A stretch of 64,000 nucleotides of DNA from Marinomonas spartinae (GTDB lineage: Bacteria > Pseudomonadota > Gammaproteobacteria > Pseudomonadales > Marinomonadaceae). A program made the position numbers and the translations under genes. The notes beneath the pieces were generated by a model. It searched no databases, had not been told where the DNA came from, and was given only the letters and a program-made list of their open reading frames with translations. The DNA lies in assembly GCF_016461715.1 (NCBI RefSeq), contig NZ_JAEMUI010000004.1:186001-250000 (forward strand), given 5' to 3'. Shown piece after piece: positions 53,337 to 62,931 of this stretch (positions within the stretch are counted from its first letter, which is position 1; every line of letters begins with the position of its first letter).

Positions 53337-54149
53337 TTAGTCAGCGGCTTTCATTTGCTGACGCATTTCGTCTACCAAGCTGGCGGTTTCTGGGCGTACC
53401 TGACGCCACAGGTAGAAAGACTCAGCGGCTTGTCCGACTAACATGCCAAGGCCATCGGCTCCCGTCGCGCCGCGCTCATAAGCCCATTGCAAAAAAATGG
53501 TTCGCTCTTTGCCGTACATCATGTCGTAACACCAAGTCTGCTTGCCGATCAGCTCGTCTTTTAGTGGCGGTAAGTGACCCGATAAACTCGCCGATGTGCC
53601 GTTGATAATGACATCAAAGTCGCCTTGAAGCGCCTCAAAAGACGATGCCAAGCAGTCGAAATGTTCCGCTAAAGCCTGGGCTTTTTCTACGGTACGATTG
53701 GCGATGGTGACAGATTCTGGCTGCTCGCTTAGCAAGGGCTCTAAAACACCACGTACCGCGCCACCCGCACCAATCAGCAAGATGCGTTTGTCTTTTAACG
53801 ACTGGCCGTGGTTTTGGGTAATGTCTCGCACCATGCCCACACCATCAGTATTATCGCCAAACAAATCGCCATTTTTGCCCACTAATAACGTGTTCACTGC
53901 ACCAGCTTGCTTCGCACGTTTGCTAAGAATATCGCACATAGCAAAAGCACGTTCTTTAAAGGGCACCGTAACATTAAGACCTTTTCCCCCTTTGGAAAAA
54001 AAGTCACGTACCTGCGCTTCAAAATCAACCTCGTCACCCAGTAACGTCGAATAGACCATTTGTTGGCCTGTTTGCTGAGCAAAATGCGCGTGAATACTGG
54101 GTGATTTGCTGTGAGCAATGGGATTCCCGACAACGGCGTATTGATCCAA
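53337..54149 (-). CDS. aroE: shikimate dehydrogenase
   Basis: A 270-residue enzyme reducing 3-dehydroshikimate with NADPH in aromatic amino-acid synthesis. The substrate site NPIAHSKSPSIH is at the N-terminus, GLNVTVPFKE holds the catalytic lysine, and GAGGAVRGVL plus IANRTVEKA form the NADP site. The frame opens at a GTG (54170), but AAGGAG sits inside the end of hemF and points to the TTG at 54149, giving MDQYAVVGNP and a length like E. coli AroE (272). It is translationally linked to hemF. Confidence 0.92.
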   Translation of the reverse strand: MDQYAVVGNPIAHSKSPSIHAHFAQQTGQQMVYSTLLGDEVDFEAQVRDFFSKGGKGLNVTVPFKERAFAMCDILSKRAKQAGAVNTLLVGKNGDLFGDNTDGVGMVRDITQNHGQSLKDKRILLIGAGGAVRGVLEPLLSEQPESVTIANRTVEKAQALAEHFDCLASSFEALQGDFDVIINGTSASLSGHLPPLKDELIGKQTWCYDMMYGKERTIFLQWAYERGATGADGLGMLVGQAAESFYLWRQVRPETASLVDEMRQQMKAAD

Positions 54150-54156
54150 AATAAGT

Positions 54157-55140
<984 letters not shown>

Positions 55141-55280
55141 CTAATACCTACTAAGCCAATTATCTGACAGGCGAACAATCGGCTGCCGAGTAAATAAGCT
55201 TAAACTTGTGAATGGAGTTTACCATTGAAAGAAGAGGAAAAAAGAGTGAAGGAGGAGAAGAGTGTGAAAAGAAACACATA

Positions 55281-55314
55281 GAGACCTTTACTCGACATTA
55301 CGAGCAAAGGTCTC
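55281..55314 (-). terminator. MITE-end palindrome acting as terminator of the lpx gene
   Basis: GAGACCTTT and AAAGGTCTC form a 9-bp stem extended by CTCG / CGAG around a 6-base loop. The arms equal the terminal repeats of the 141-bp MITEs, so this looks like two element ends fused back to back. On the minus strand it follows the lpx gene stop by seven bases and is T-rich downstream. Confidence 0.65.
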
Positions 55315-55321
55315 ACACTGA

Positions 55322-56263
55322 TTAATACAGCTTAGACCCATCCGGACGGCTGCGAAGCAGGTTCAAAATCCACATATATTGTTCGGGGTGTTCGGCGATC
55401 AAGGTTTCCATGGCTTGGTTCATAGCGATAGCATCTTGCTCTTCATTCCCCGTGGGAAAGTTTTCCAACGCAGGCAATATGAACAACTCATACTGACCAT
55501 TTTCTGAGTTATAGGTTGGTAACATTGGAACCACCACTGCTTTTGTTAATTTGGCAAACTTGCCAAGCCCTTTCATAGTGGCTTTTTGAGCCCCGAAAAA
55601 AGGCACAAACACTGAATGCTGGGGGCCTAAATCTTCATCCGGTAAGTAATAGCCCAAATACCCTTCCTTCACCGATTTCAAAAACGGCTTAATGCCCACT
55701 TCACGAGGGTAAATTTTACCGCCATATTGCATACGCTGTTTATGGATCAGCCAATCGAGAATCTTTTGTTTCTGCGGCTTCATCATGGTAGAAACTTGAT
55801 AACCTTTCGCCGCAATCATCACCGCGGCATAGTCAATGGCCCAGCAGTGCGGTACCAACGCGATGATTTTTTCCCCACGATCTAACAAGGGTAACAAATG
55901 CTCGGCCCCAATCATCGACCCTTTAGATTGATTATGGCGCTTACTACGCACTAATAAGCCAGCGTAGCTAAGGTAAAACTGCAACGCCGTCTCACAGCAG
56001 CGTTTCAGAATATCTTCCCGTTCTGCAAGGGATTTTTCTGGAAAGCATTGCTCTAAATTGATTCTAGCCCGCTTGATGGTCGAGCTGCTTTTACGCGTGA
56101 CAAGAAGGTGTGCCATTTTGGATGCCAGCTTATCCCGTATACGAAACGGCACAAACGCTAATGAAACGGCGAACAGCAAACCAATCCATGTCAGCCAATA
56201 TTGTGGAAGTAGAAAACGCCACTCAAAAGTGGGATTGTGAACATACTTATCTTGAATACTCAT
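55322..56263 (-). CDS. lipid A biosynthesis acyltransferase (LpxL/LpxM type)
   Basis: A 313-residue membrane-anchored acyltransferase that adds a secondary acyl chain to lipid A. It has an N-terminal hydrophobic anchor (about 18-38), the HX4D catalytic motif in LVPHCWAID, the region DEDLGPQHSVFVPFFG and the C-terminal HPEQYMWILNLLRSRPDG. The last blocks resemble LpxM (MsbB) more than LpxL. It lies 199 bases upstream of hemF on the same strand, separated by a terminator. Confidence 0.88.
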   Translation of the reverse strand: MSIQDKYVHNPTFEWRFLLPQYWLTWIGLLFAVSLAFVPFRIRDKLASKMAHLLVTRKSSSTIKRARINLEQCFPEKSLAEREDILKRCCETALQFYLSYAGLLVRSKRHNQSKGSMIGAEHLLPLLDRGEKIIALVPHCWAIDYAAVMIAAKGYQVSTMMKPQKQKILDWLIHKQRMQYGGKIYPREVGIKPFLKSVKEGYLGYYLPDEDLGPQHSVFVPFFGAQKATMKGLGKFAKLTKAVVVPMLPTYNSENGQYELFILPALENFPTGNEEQDAIAMNQAMETLIAEHPEQYMWILNLLRSRPDGSKLY

Positions 56264-56350
56264 ATATAACCGAAGTAATTGTCTTCAAATAGTCGACCAT
56301 ATTACCCTAATTCAACTGGCCCTCAAAACACTAACAAAGCAAACCAATTT

Positions 56351-56374
56351 TTTCGTGTAATACCGTGTAATACC
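56351..56374 (+). promoter_or_regulatory. tandem 10-bp operator, site 1
   Basis: The unit GTGTAATACC occurs twice in tandem (56355-56364, 56365-56374) after TTTC, 56 bases before the start at 56431. The same 24 bases recur at 56995-57018. Head-to-tail half-sites at one helical turn suggest an activator that binds direct repeats. Confidence 0.7.
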
Positions 56375-56430
56375 CACAACGCCCCAACTATTGTAACGTT
56401 TGGCGAATCTAGACCATTTGGACAAGCGTT

Positions 56431-56952
56431 ATGTCTATCTTCCACGAACATCAAGCACCAAGTCCACAAGAGCTGGACATTATGGTGTTTATTAACCTTA
56501 AAAAAACCCTCAAAAACAATTCGCTACAAGGCTCCGCTTTTATGATGGATAACAACCCAAACAGCGAAGGAGAGGGTTCGACGGCGTTATGCTCATTTGC
56601 AACCCTAGGACAAACCATTAATTGGTCGGTTCATCCCCTGAATATGAATGGCTCGGATCAAGCTTGGAATCAAAGCGGTGACTGTTCGGTATCCATTCAC
56701 CGCATTCTCTTTGAAGACGCCCAAGTTGTGAACTTGGACGAATACGTCTCAGACCGTGACCAGCCAACTAAGACCGTTCAGGCAATCTCTAACTTATCTG
56801 GAAACATCTCGAATAAAAAACAGTTAGTAGGAAAATACCGATATCGGTTACAGTTAAAAATACAATCGAAGAGCAAACGATTTACTCCCAAATATTTTGT
56901 GATCACCTCTGCAACGTTAGCCATTGCCGAACAAAAACAACAGGCTGCCTAA
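56431..56952 (+). CDS. hypothetical protein of the PLP/GMC cluster (173 aa)
   Basis: A 173-residue soluble protein without signal peptide. The core (LDIMVFINLKKTLKNN ... LCSFATLGQTINWSVHPLNM ... YRYRLQLKIQSKSK ... YFVITSATLAIA) looks beta-rich. The layout, with a G-Q-T-I-x-W strand and a final strand pair, faintly recalls AidA/PixA-type inclusion-body proteins, but I cannot claim membership. A weak GGA lies before the ATG. It is preceded by tandem operator site 1 and followed, after site 2, by the SHMT-like gene, so it probably shares their regulation. Confidence 0.65.
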   Translation: MSIFHEHQAPSPQELDIMVFINLKKTLKNNSLQGSAFMMDNNPNSEGEGSTALCSFATLGQTINWSVHPLNMNGSDQAWNQSGDCSVSIHRILFEDAQVVNLDEYVSDRDQPTKTVQAISNLSGNISNKKQLVGKYRYRLQLKIQSKSKRFTPKYFVITSATLAIAEQKQQAA

Positions 56953-56994
56953 GGAAGGCGCAGCCAATTATCCTAATCCCCACCTTGTTTCTCC

Positions 56995-57018
56995 TTTCGT
57001 GTAATACCGTGTAATACC
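56995..57018 (+). promoter_or_regulatory. tandem 10-bp operator, site 2
   Basis: The identical 24-base sequence of site 1 (two GTGTAATACC units, 56999-57008 and 57009-57018) lies 147 bases before the SHMT-like gene, in the same orientation. It probably gives this second transcription unit the same control as the first. Confidence 0.7.
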
Positions 57019-57165
57019 ATTTTTGACAATCACGACTAGTCTTTCTTAGGTGATGTTCAACATCACATATTTACTCTCAACCATCAGAAACTATCCCATT
57101 GCAATAAGAAAAATAAAAAAAGAAAAATGGATAATTTTCTTAATACTTAGCGAAGGAAAGGAAAG

Positions 57166-58341
57166 ATGCAATCCATTATTGAACTCGTAAAAGGTCACAC
57201 CGACATTCGAAAGCAAGCAATCAATATGATTGTCAGCGAGAACCGTTTATCAGACGCCGCATCCGAGGTACTGGCCAGCGATCTTGCTTCACGCTATGCA
57301 GCCCCCTTTTATGCTGGCACCTCGATTTCTCAAGAAATCATGTCGCAAACCACAGCAAAAGCCCAACGCTTATTCAAAGTCAAACATGTGAACCTATCGC
57401 CCATTTCTGGCAGTAACAGCTTGATGGCGGTGGTTTTCGCACTCACCAACCCTGGCGATAAAGTTGGCCGTGTGCCACCTTTTTTCCCTGGTGGCGGCTA
57501 TCCGTTTAACTATGAAGTCTTCCATCGAGTGTCTTTACCCTTGCCTTTTTCAGACGAGAACTGGCAACTCGATGTGCCCGCAACGTTGGAATTACTCAGT
57601 AAAGAACAGCCCAAACTGGTCATTCTAGGCGCCTCAATTTACACACGCCCCATGCCCGTCAAAGAAGTCGCCGAAGTGGTTCATTCCTACGGAGGCATCT
57701 TAGCGTACGACAGCTCCCATAGCTTGGGGCTAACGGCTGGCGGACAGTATCAGGACCCATTAGGTGAGGGCGCAGACCTTATCTTTGGCTCTACGCATAA
57801 AACCTTTCCAGGCCCTCAAGGCGGCATCATTCTTACCAATAGTGATGAGCTAAACGATAGAATCGATGTGGTCTCGAACTTTACCCCATTAAATGGCCCC
57901 ACCATGATCTGTAACCCACATCTGGCACGCATTGCCAGTATGGGCATCGTGATAGATGAAGTGCCTTGGGAGCAATACGCGGCACAAATCGTTGAAAACT
58001 CGCGCGCGTTTTCTGATGCCCTAATCGATAATGGCTTTGAAATGCGTGGGCAGAGCAGCACAAACTTCAAACACCTCACTTATTGCCATCAAGTGCTTCC
58101 CAAACTAGAGAGAGAGCAGGGCATAGCACATCGAGATAAGCTCGCCAAACACGGTATTCATGTGGATGGCTTTATGCGCATCGGTACCGCTGAAATCACT
58201 CGCCTAGGTTACACCGCCGAAGACTGTACTCACCTTGGCAACTTGATGAGTCAAATCGTTCTTTCAGATAAAGCGATACTACCGGAGCTAAAAGAAGAAA
58301 TAGGCAAAATCAATGCCGCGCACCAAACCATCATCATGTAG
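57166..58341 (+). CDS. SHMT-like PLP-dependent enzyme
   Basis: A 391-residue fold-type I PLP enzyme related to serine hydroxymethyltransferase (GlyA, about 417). It has NMIVSENRLSDAA, PISGSNSLMAVVFAL for phosphate binding, AYDSSHSLGL with the PLP aspartate and the Schiff-base lysine in GSTHKTFPGPQGG. The folate-contact regions of GlyA are poorly conserved, and its HEYGAN-like block is not seen. It may act as an aldolase or transaldolase-like enzyme on another beta-hydroxy amino acid. AAGGAAAGG lies just before the ATG. It is followed 45 bases later by a GMC flavoprotein gene. Confidence 0.78.
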   Translation: MQSIIELVKGHTDIRKQAINMIVSENRLSDAASEVLASDLASRYAAPFYAGTSISQEIMSQTTAKAQRLFKVKHVNLSPISGSNSLMAVVFALTNPGDKVGRVPPFFPGGGYPFNYEVFHRVSLPLPFSDENWQLDVPATLELLSKEQPKLVILGASIYTRPMPVKEVAEVVHSYGGILAYDSSHSLGLTAGGQYQDPLGEGADLIFGSTHKTFPGPQGGIILTNSDELNDRIDVVSNFTPLNGPTMICNPHLARIASMGIVIDEVPWEQYAAQIVENSRAFSDALIDNGFEMRGQSSTNFKHLTYCHQVLPKLEREQGIAHRDKLAKHGIHVDGFMRIGTAEITRLGYTAEDCTHLGNLMSQIVLSDKAILPELKEEIGKINAAHQTIIM

Positions 58342-58386
58342 AGCACGGACAACTCAAACACAAACTTAATATGGAGATAAAGTAAC

Positions 58387-60417
58387 ATGACTAACCCAAA
58401 CAACACCTATGACACTGTGATTATCGGCTCAGGCTTTGGCGGTAGTGTGTCAGCACTGCGCATTAGTGAGGCTTATAAGAAGAAAAACGCCTCTAAAACC
58501 AATGATAATAACAAGCCCATTCTACTGATAGAACGAGGACAGGACTGGTGGGGAGATTTAACCGGAACCCCTGTTTCAGAACCCCCTTTTTGTACATACC
58601 GTCAGCCCGATGGCCGATCCACATGGATGAGCGAAGTGGAAGCCTTTGGCACCCCACCAGAAAACCCAAGCCTTAACGATTTGCCACTCAACTTCAACGA
58701 TGGGACAACATCGAAACGCCCTGTGGGGGTATTTCCAGGATTAGTTGAAACCATTGAAACCAAAAACATGACGGTCTGGGTCGGAGCAGGTTTGGGCGGT
58801 ACATCACAGGTATACAACACCTTCTTTGAAAAACCCTCACCCAATGCCTTTAACTTAGCATTTCGCGACCCAGAAAAACCAGAGGCTGCAGACTCTTTGC
58901 TCACTTTTGATAAGGTGGCCCGTTTTTACGATACCGTAGAAACCGTCATGACTCCGACAGAGATGACAAAGGACATCCTCAACTCGGAGGCCTATACATC
59001 GACAAGAGTGTTTCGCGCCCAAGCAGGTAATCTGAAAACGCAAATGGATGACCCAGCGTTAATCGAAAAAACAAAGTCGCTCCCGCCTAAAATCAATAAA
59101 AACATTTTTCCTCTTAAACAAATGGATGCCCACTTAAGTACCTTATCCCTCGATTGGGACCTTGTTGAGCACGAGATCAAAGGCGACATGCTGCCTTCGG
59201 CCATCATTGGGGAAATGTGGTACGGCATGAACAGCTTCTCTAAGCAAGCAGATGGTAGTATGAAAGGCATTAAAAAAAGCTTGGATCAAAACTACCTCAA
59301 ACAAGCGCAGGAGTTAGGTTACCTTGATATCCAATGCTTAACAGAAGTGACTCAAGTCGTTTACAACGGAGACAAAGAACACTATCGAATTTATGTCAAA
59401 CAATTCCACATCGATAAAAAAACCAGTCAATTGACGGGGACAACAGAAACCTCTTACGTAGCGAAGAACGTCATTTTCTCGGCTGGCGCCATGCATACCC
59501 CTCGATTGTTGCTGGAGTCTGCCAATAAAGCCAATCCTATTAATCTTAATCAAAAGGGTTTACCCACCTTACATAAAGATGTCGGTAAATTCTGGGGACA
59601 AAATGGTGACCTATTTGTCACACAAAGCACCACAGAATTCACCCGACCCGCCAATGGTGGACCGGGATCTGCCGATGCTACCTTTAGCTACCTAGATAAT
59701 AATGCCACGGTAGACAAAGGTATTGAGTTTATTAAAACTCATCATGCCTCTCCTTATTCCAGAATAGCGGTGTACCCTGTTTGGTATGAGGAATCCGTTA
59801 ACTTACAAAATACTCTGATGATGGGCGTTTGTATGGATACCGCCCCGGGGCAGTTTACACAACAAGCAGACGGTAGCTATCAACTAGACTACCCGAGTAC
59901 CCAACTTCATAATGATGGAACCAGTGAGGGCTTATATTATGAAGGCGGTATGGCGGATTCCATCAATACCGCTTGGAATACCCTGCGCCTTTGGAGTGCA
60001 GCGAATAGAGATACAAGTGCGGATAATGGTACCGGTAAAACCCAGAAAAAGCCTCTGATCCCATTCAAAGGCTACCGTGGGGCCTTCCACTCCAATACCA
60101 CAACACAGCATCATGTTAATCAGTTAAAAGAGGTAAATGCGATTACAGAACAGGATGATTACCTAGAAAACTGCCTGTTTGATATCGCCTTTGGCATGAC
60201 CCCCCACCCTTTGGGAGGCTGTGTACTTGGTAAAGCCTGTGATGAGTACGGAAGAGTAAGAGACGCGGATGGAAAAGAGATACCAGGGCTATACGTGGTT
60301 GATGGCTCATTAATTCCAGGCTCGGCCGGGGCCTGTACCCCAGCATGGACCATCGCCGCCGTGGCAGAGTACTGCATGGCAAAGGTAGCCGATGAAATAG
60401 CCGCAAAAGGAGATTGA
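58387..60417 (+). CDS. GMC-family FAD oxidoreductase (cholesterol-oxidase-like)
   Basis: A 676-residue flavoprotein. The N-terminal FAD site is YDTVIIGSGFGGSVSALRISEA (residues 8-29) with the partner LLIERGQDWW. A second conserved block is VWVGAGLGGTSQVYN. The C-terminus has MTPHPLGGCVLGKACDEYGR and GLYVVDGSLIPGSAGACTPAWTIAAVAE, with the catalytic His in the PHPLGG region. No Tat or Sec signal is visible. It oxidises an alcohol on a larger substrate. It is followed two bases later by a 50-codon ORF, so the two are coupled. Confidence 0.85.
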   Translation: MTNPNNTYDTVIIGSGFGGSVSALRISEAYKKKNASKTNDNNKPILLIERGQDWWGDLTGTPVSEPPFCTYRQPDGRSTWMSEVEAFGTPPENPSLNDLPLNFNDGTTSKRPVGVFPGLVETIETKNMTVWVGAGLGGTSQVYNTFFEKPSPNAFNLAFRDPEKPEAADSLLTFDKVARFYDTVETVMTPTEMTKDILNSEAYTSTRVFRAQAGNLKTQMDDPALIEKTKSLPPKINKNIFPLKQMDAHLSTLSLDWDLVEHEIKGDMLPSAIIGEMWYGMNSFSKQADGSMKGIKKSLDQNYLKQAQELGYLDIQCLTEVTQVVYNGDKEHYRIYVKQFHIDKKTSQLTGTTETSYVAKNVIFSAGAMHTPRLLLESANKANPINLNQKGLPTLHKDVGKFWGQNGDLFVTQSTTEFTRPANGGPGSADATFSYLDNNATVDKGIEFIKTHHASPYSRIAVYPVWYEESVNLQNTLMMGVCMDTAPGQFTQQADGSYQLDYPSTQLHNDGTSEGLYYEGGMADSINTAWNTLRLWSAANRDTSADNGTGKTQKKPLIPFKGYRGAFHSNTTTQHHVNQLKEVNAITEQDDYLENCLFDIAFGMTPHPLGGCVLGKACDEYGRVRDADGKEIPGLYVVDGSLIPGSAGACTPAWTIAAVAEYCMAKVADEIAAKGD

Positions 60418-60419
60418 TC

Positions 60420-60572
60420 ATGAAAGCACAACCACCTAAAGATAAAGACCAACAAACAGCGAAAAAAATGGCACCGCGCGAGCCAGAAGCGAAAGTCTCT
60501 GAACAGACATTTACAGCAAAGCCTCAAGCATCTCAACGACACAGACATGGCGTTCGTTTTGATGTCGTCTAG
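60420..60572 (+). CDS. 50-aa Lys/Pro/Gln-rich peptide downstream of the GMC gene
   Basis: A 50-codon ORF with an excellent ribosome binding site (AAGGAG seven bases before the ATG), starting two bases after the GMC stop. The product (MKAQPPKDKDQQTAKK... ending HRHGVRFDVV) is hydrophilic, probably disordered, and has no Cys, Trp or membrane segment. The conserved-looking C-terminus HRHGVRFDVV stands out. It may be a small partner, a maturation factor or a peptide substrate of the cluster's enzymes. A terminator follows 29 bases later. Confidence 0.7.
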   Translation: MKAQPPKDKDQQTAKKMAPREPEAKVSEQTFTAKPQASQRHRHGVRFDVV

Positions 60573-60601
60573 CATTTGACCTGGTCAAATAAACCAACAG
60601 C

Positions 60602-60634
60602 AAGCCGTCTATCCGCAAATAGGCGGCTTTTTTT
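60602..60634 (+). terminator. terminator of the PLP/GMC cluster
   Basis: The stem AGCCGTCTAT / ATAGGCGGCT with a 6-base loop is followed by seven T residues, 29 bases after the 50-codon ORF. It closes the transcription unit. Confidence 0.85.
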
Positions 60635-60790
60635 AATTTTTTTAAAAGCAGATTTCCTTCCGGTTACAAAACTTAGACAAGAAATAGGCTATCCTTAATA
60701 TTGCTTACTTTATAAGCAATAGAATTTATCAGAAAATAGGCTCATAAAAGTTAATAAGACATCTGACCCGCCCCCGTAAGCGCCCCAGAT

Positions 60791-62191
60791 ATGTCCTTTA
60801 GAGAACGACAAATGGAATCAATCAATAAGCAGCTTCAACAGCTTCATCTTACTCAGATAGAAGACCTTTTAGAGCATGCTCCCATCGCCATTGGTCGCTA
60901 CAATATTTTATCTGGCCGCATTAATTTTCTGAACCGAGCCTTTACGATACTATTTGGTTACACCCTTCATGACCTTCCTAACTTAGCTGTTTGGTCTCAA
61001 AAAGCCAATCCCACGAAACGTCTTATTAGCCAACTGGATCAATCAATTGATGATGTAGAAAATAAAATAACCTGTAAAGATGGCACCATACGCTACGTCA
61101 GTTTTTCTTTTACTGATTTTGGAGATGAACGCTTTTGGTATTTCTACGATCTTTCAGAACATTACATCAAAGAGCAGCGCCTTCAAGCCCGTAGTGACAT
61201 GCTCGAAATGGTCGCTAAAAGCTCCGCCCTTAACAAAACACTCTCCGTCATTATCAAACAAATTGAAAAAGAAATGCCGGATGCGTTATGCAGTATCTTG
61301 CTATTTGATGCAACCAATCAAACCTTAAATTTAGGGGCTGCACCCAACCTACCAGACGATTACAACATAGCCATTAACGGTATCAAAATTGGCCCTAATA
61401 TTGGATCTTGTGGTACCGCCGCCTACCTAAATGAAAGAGTGATCGTGGCTGATACCGCAACCCACCCTTACTGGGAAAACTTTACCGAACTGGCACGAAA
61501 AGCAGGCTTACGCTCTTGCTGGTCCGACCCAATCAGATCTGCTAATGGGGATTTATTAGGCACGTTTGCAATCTACAACAGCCTCAACCCCACTCCCAGT
61601 CAACATGATTTAGAACTGATTAATTTTGCCAGCAACTTAGCCAGCATCGCCATTGAGAATCATAGTGCTCATAAGGAATTGGAGCGCCGTGCTTACAATG
61701 ATTACTTAACCGACCTCGCCAACCGACGTTCTTTTTTCGAGTTAAGCACCCGCGCATTACAACAAGCGAAACAAGCAAAAGAAAGCTACGCTTTGCTAAT
61801 GATGGATGTCGACCATTTTAAAAGAATCAACGATATCTATGGACACGATTCAGGCGACCAGGTTCTGCAGATACTCGCGAAAACAAGTCAAGCAGCCATT
61901 CCTAAGAACGCAATCTTAGGAAGAATTGGTGGAGAAGAGTTCGCTATTTTCCTACCCAACAGCCACCATAAACAAGCTATTCAAGTTGCTGAGCAATTAC
62001 GAACGACATTGTCACACATGGCGATAAAAAGCCAAAAGGGCGAACGAATACACTATACAGTTTCCCTTGGCGTCTCCTCTTGCCAAGATAAATGCAACAC
62101 CATAGGTGAACTGCTCAGCGAAGCAGACAAAGCCCTTTATAAAGCCAAACAAACAGGCCGTAATAAAGTCTGTGTGTTTAGTGAGGACTAG
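60791..62191 (+). CDS. diguanylate cyclase with PAS and GAF domains
   Basis: A 466-residue cytoplasmic signalling enzyme. It has a PAS domain (about 22-130, LLEHAPIAIGRYN ... ITCKDGTIRYVSFS), a GAF domain (about 145-295, GIKIGPNIGSCGTAAYLNERVIVAD, WSDPIRSANGDLLGTFAIYN) and a GGDEF domain (about 305-466). The active site is GGEEF within GRIGGEEFAIFLP, preceded by DYLTDLANRRSF and DVDHFKRINDIYGHDSGD. The inhibitory RxxD site is missing (PKNA at that place). The ATG at 60791 has a poor ribosome site; one at 60812 is an alternative. It should make c-di-GMP and may oppose the HD-GYP protein. Confidence 0.9.
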   Translation: MSFRERQMESINKQLQQLHLTQIEDLLEHAPIAIGRYNILSGRINFLNRAFTILFGYTLHDLPNLAVWSQKANPTKRLISQLDQSIDDVENKITCKDGTIRYVSFSFTDFGDERFWYFYDLSEHYIKEQRLQARSDMLEMVAKSSALNKTLSVIIKQIEKEMPDALCSILLFDATNQTLNLGAAPNLPDDYNIAINGIKIGPNIGSCGTAAYLNERVIVADTATHPYWENFTELARKAGLRSCWSDPIRSANGDLLGTFAIYNSLNPTPSQHDLELINFASNLASIAIENHSAHKELERRAYNDYLTDLANRRSFFELSTRALQQAKQAKESYALLMMDVDHFKRINDIYGHDSGDQVLQILAKTSQAAIPKNAILGRIGGEEFAIFLPNSHHKQAIQVAEQLRTTLSHMAIKSQKGERIHYTVSLGVSSCQDKCNTIGELLSEADKALYKAKQTGRNKVCVFSED

Positions 62192-62238
62192 CAGCAAAAA
62201 CACGTCAGCGCAAAGTGTTGTGTGTCTTCAAAAGCACT

Positions 62239-62802
62239 TTATCTCCACAAGGATAACGCCTTCTCGAACCAATCCACCTCGCCCGTCGCTTGTACTAATA
62301 CAGACGCACCATGCAAGGATGCCAACAGCTGACCAGCTTTCACTCGAGCTTGATCATCGGCAAGATTATTAAGACGAACAAAGACTTGCGTCAGCCAACT
62401 GAGCTTCACTTCATAAAACTCGGCCAACGCCTCTCCAACGGATTCTGGTAACAGATGTTTATCTGCCGTCAACATAGTACACAGACTCATATTGTGCTGC
62501 TCGACAATCTTCTTTTTAAAGCCATCGATAAAACCGTTGAGCATGGCTCGTGGATCAATGGACGCCAATTTAGGATCCGGCAACAGGGCACGGAACTCAT
62601 CAGTAAAGCGCGTCATGACTGCGACGGCTAAATCCCCTTTGGTCGGGTAGTGATAATGCACGCTAGCACTTTTAATACCAATCTCTTCGGCAATATCACG
62701 AAAGCTAAATGCACCATAGCCGCTTTGCACAATGGCTCGCTCTGCGCTGTCCATGATACGGGTTTTGGTGTCTTTCGCGGGTTGTTTGCTGGACGTCGTC
62801 AT
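62239..62802 (-). CDS. TetR-family transcriptional regulator
   Basis: A 187-residue TetR protein. The HTH reads KTRIMDSAERAIVQSGYGAFSFRDIAEEIGIKSASVHYHYPTKGDL (about residues 12-58); the ligand domain follows. The ATG at 62802 is chosen; the frame opens five codons earlier with GTG. It is divergent from a dihydrolipoyl-dehydrogenase gene with two TACCTA/TAGGTA sites between them, so it likely represses itself and that gene. Confidence 0.85.
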   Translation of the reverse strand: MTTSSKQPAKDTKTRIMDSAERAIVQSGYGAFSFRDIAEEIGIKSASVHYHYPTKGDLAVAVMTRFTDEFRALLPDPKLASIDPRAMLNGFIDGFKKKIVEQHNMSLCTMLTADKHLLPESVGEALAEFYEVKLSWLTQVFVRLNNLADDQARVKAGQLLASLHGASVLVQATGEVDWFEKALSLWR

Positions 62803-62827
62803 GATGTTGCTTCTCACAATGTTTATC

Positions 62828-62903
62828 TACCTACTGATAGGTATTTTATTGACGAACAATGATACTACAAGCTATATTTTATCTACCTAGTGATAGATAG
62901 GTA
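62828..62903. promoter_or_regulatory. two TetR-type operators
   Basis: TACCTA-CTGA-TAGGTA is a perfect 16-bp palindrome at 62828-62843. A related site TACCTA-8-TAGGTA lies at 62884-62903. They fill the 129-base divergent gap between tetR and the dihydrolipoyl dehydrogenase gene. Confidence 0.7.
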
Positions 62904-62931
62904 AAATTAGCCAACGGAAAAGGAGAAAATA

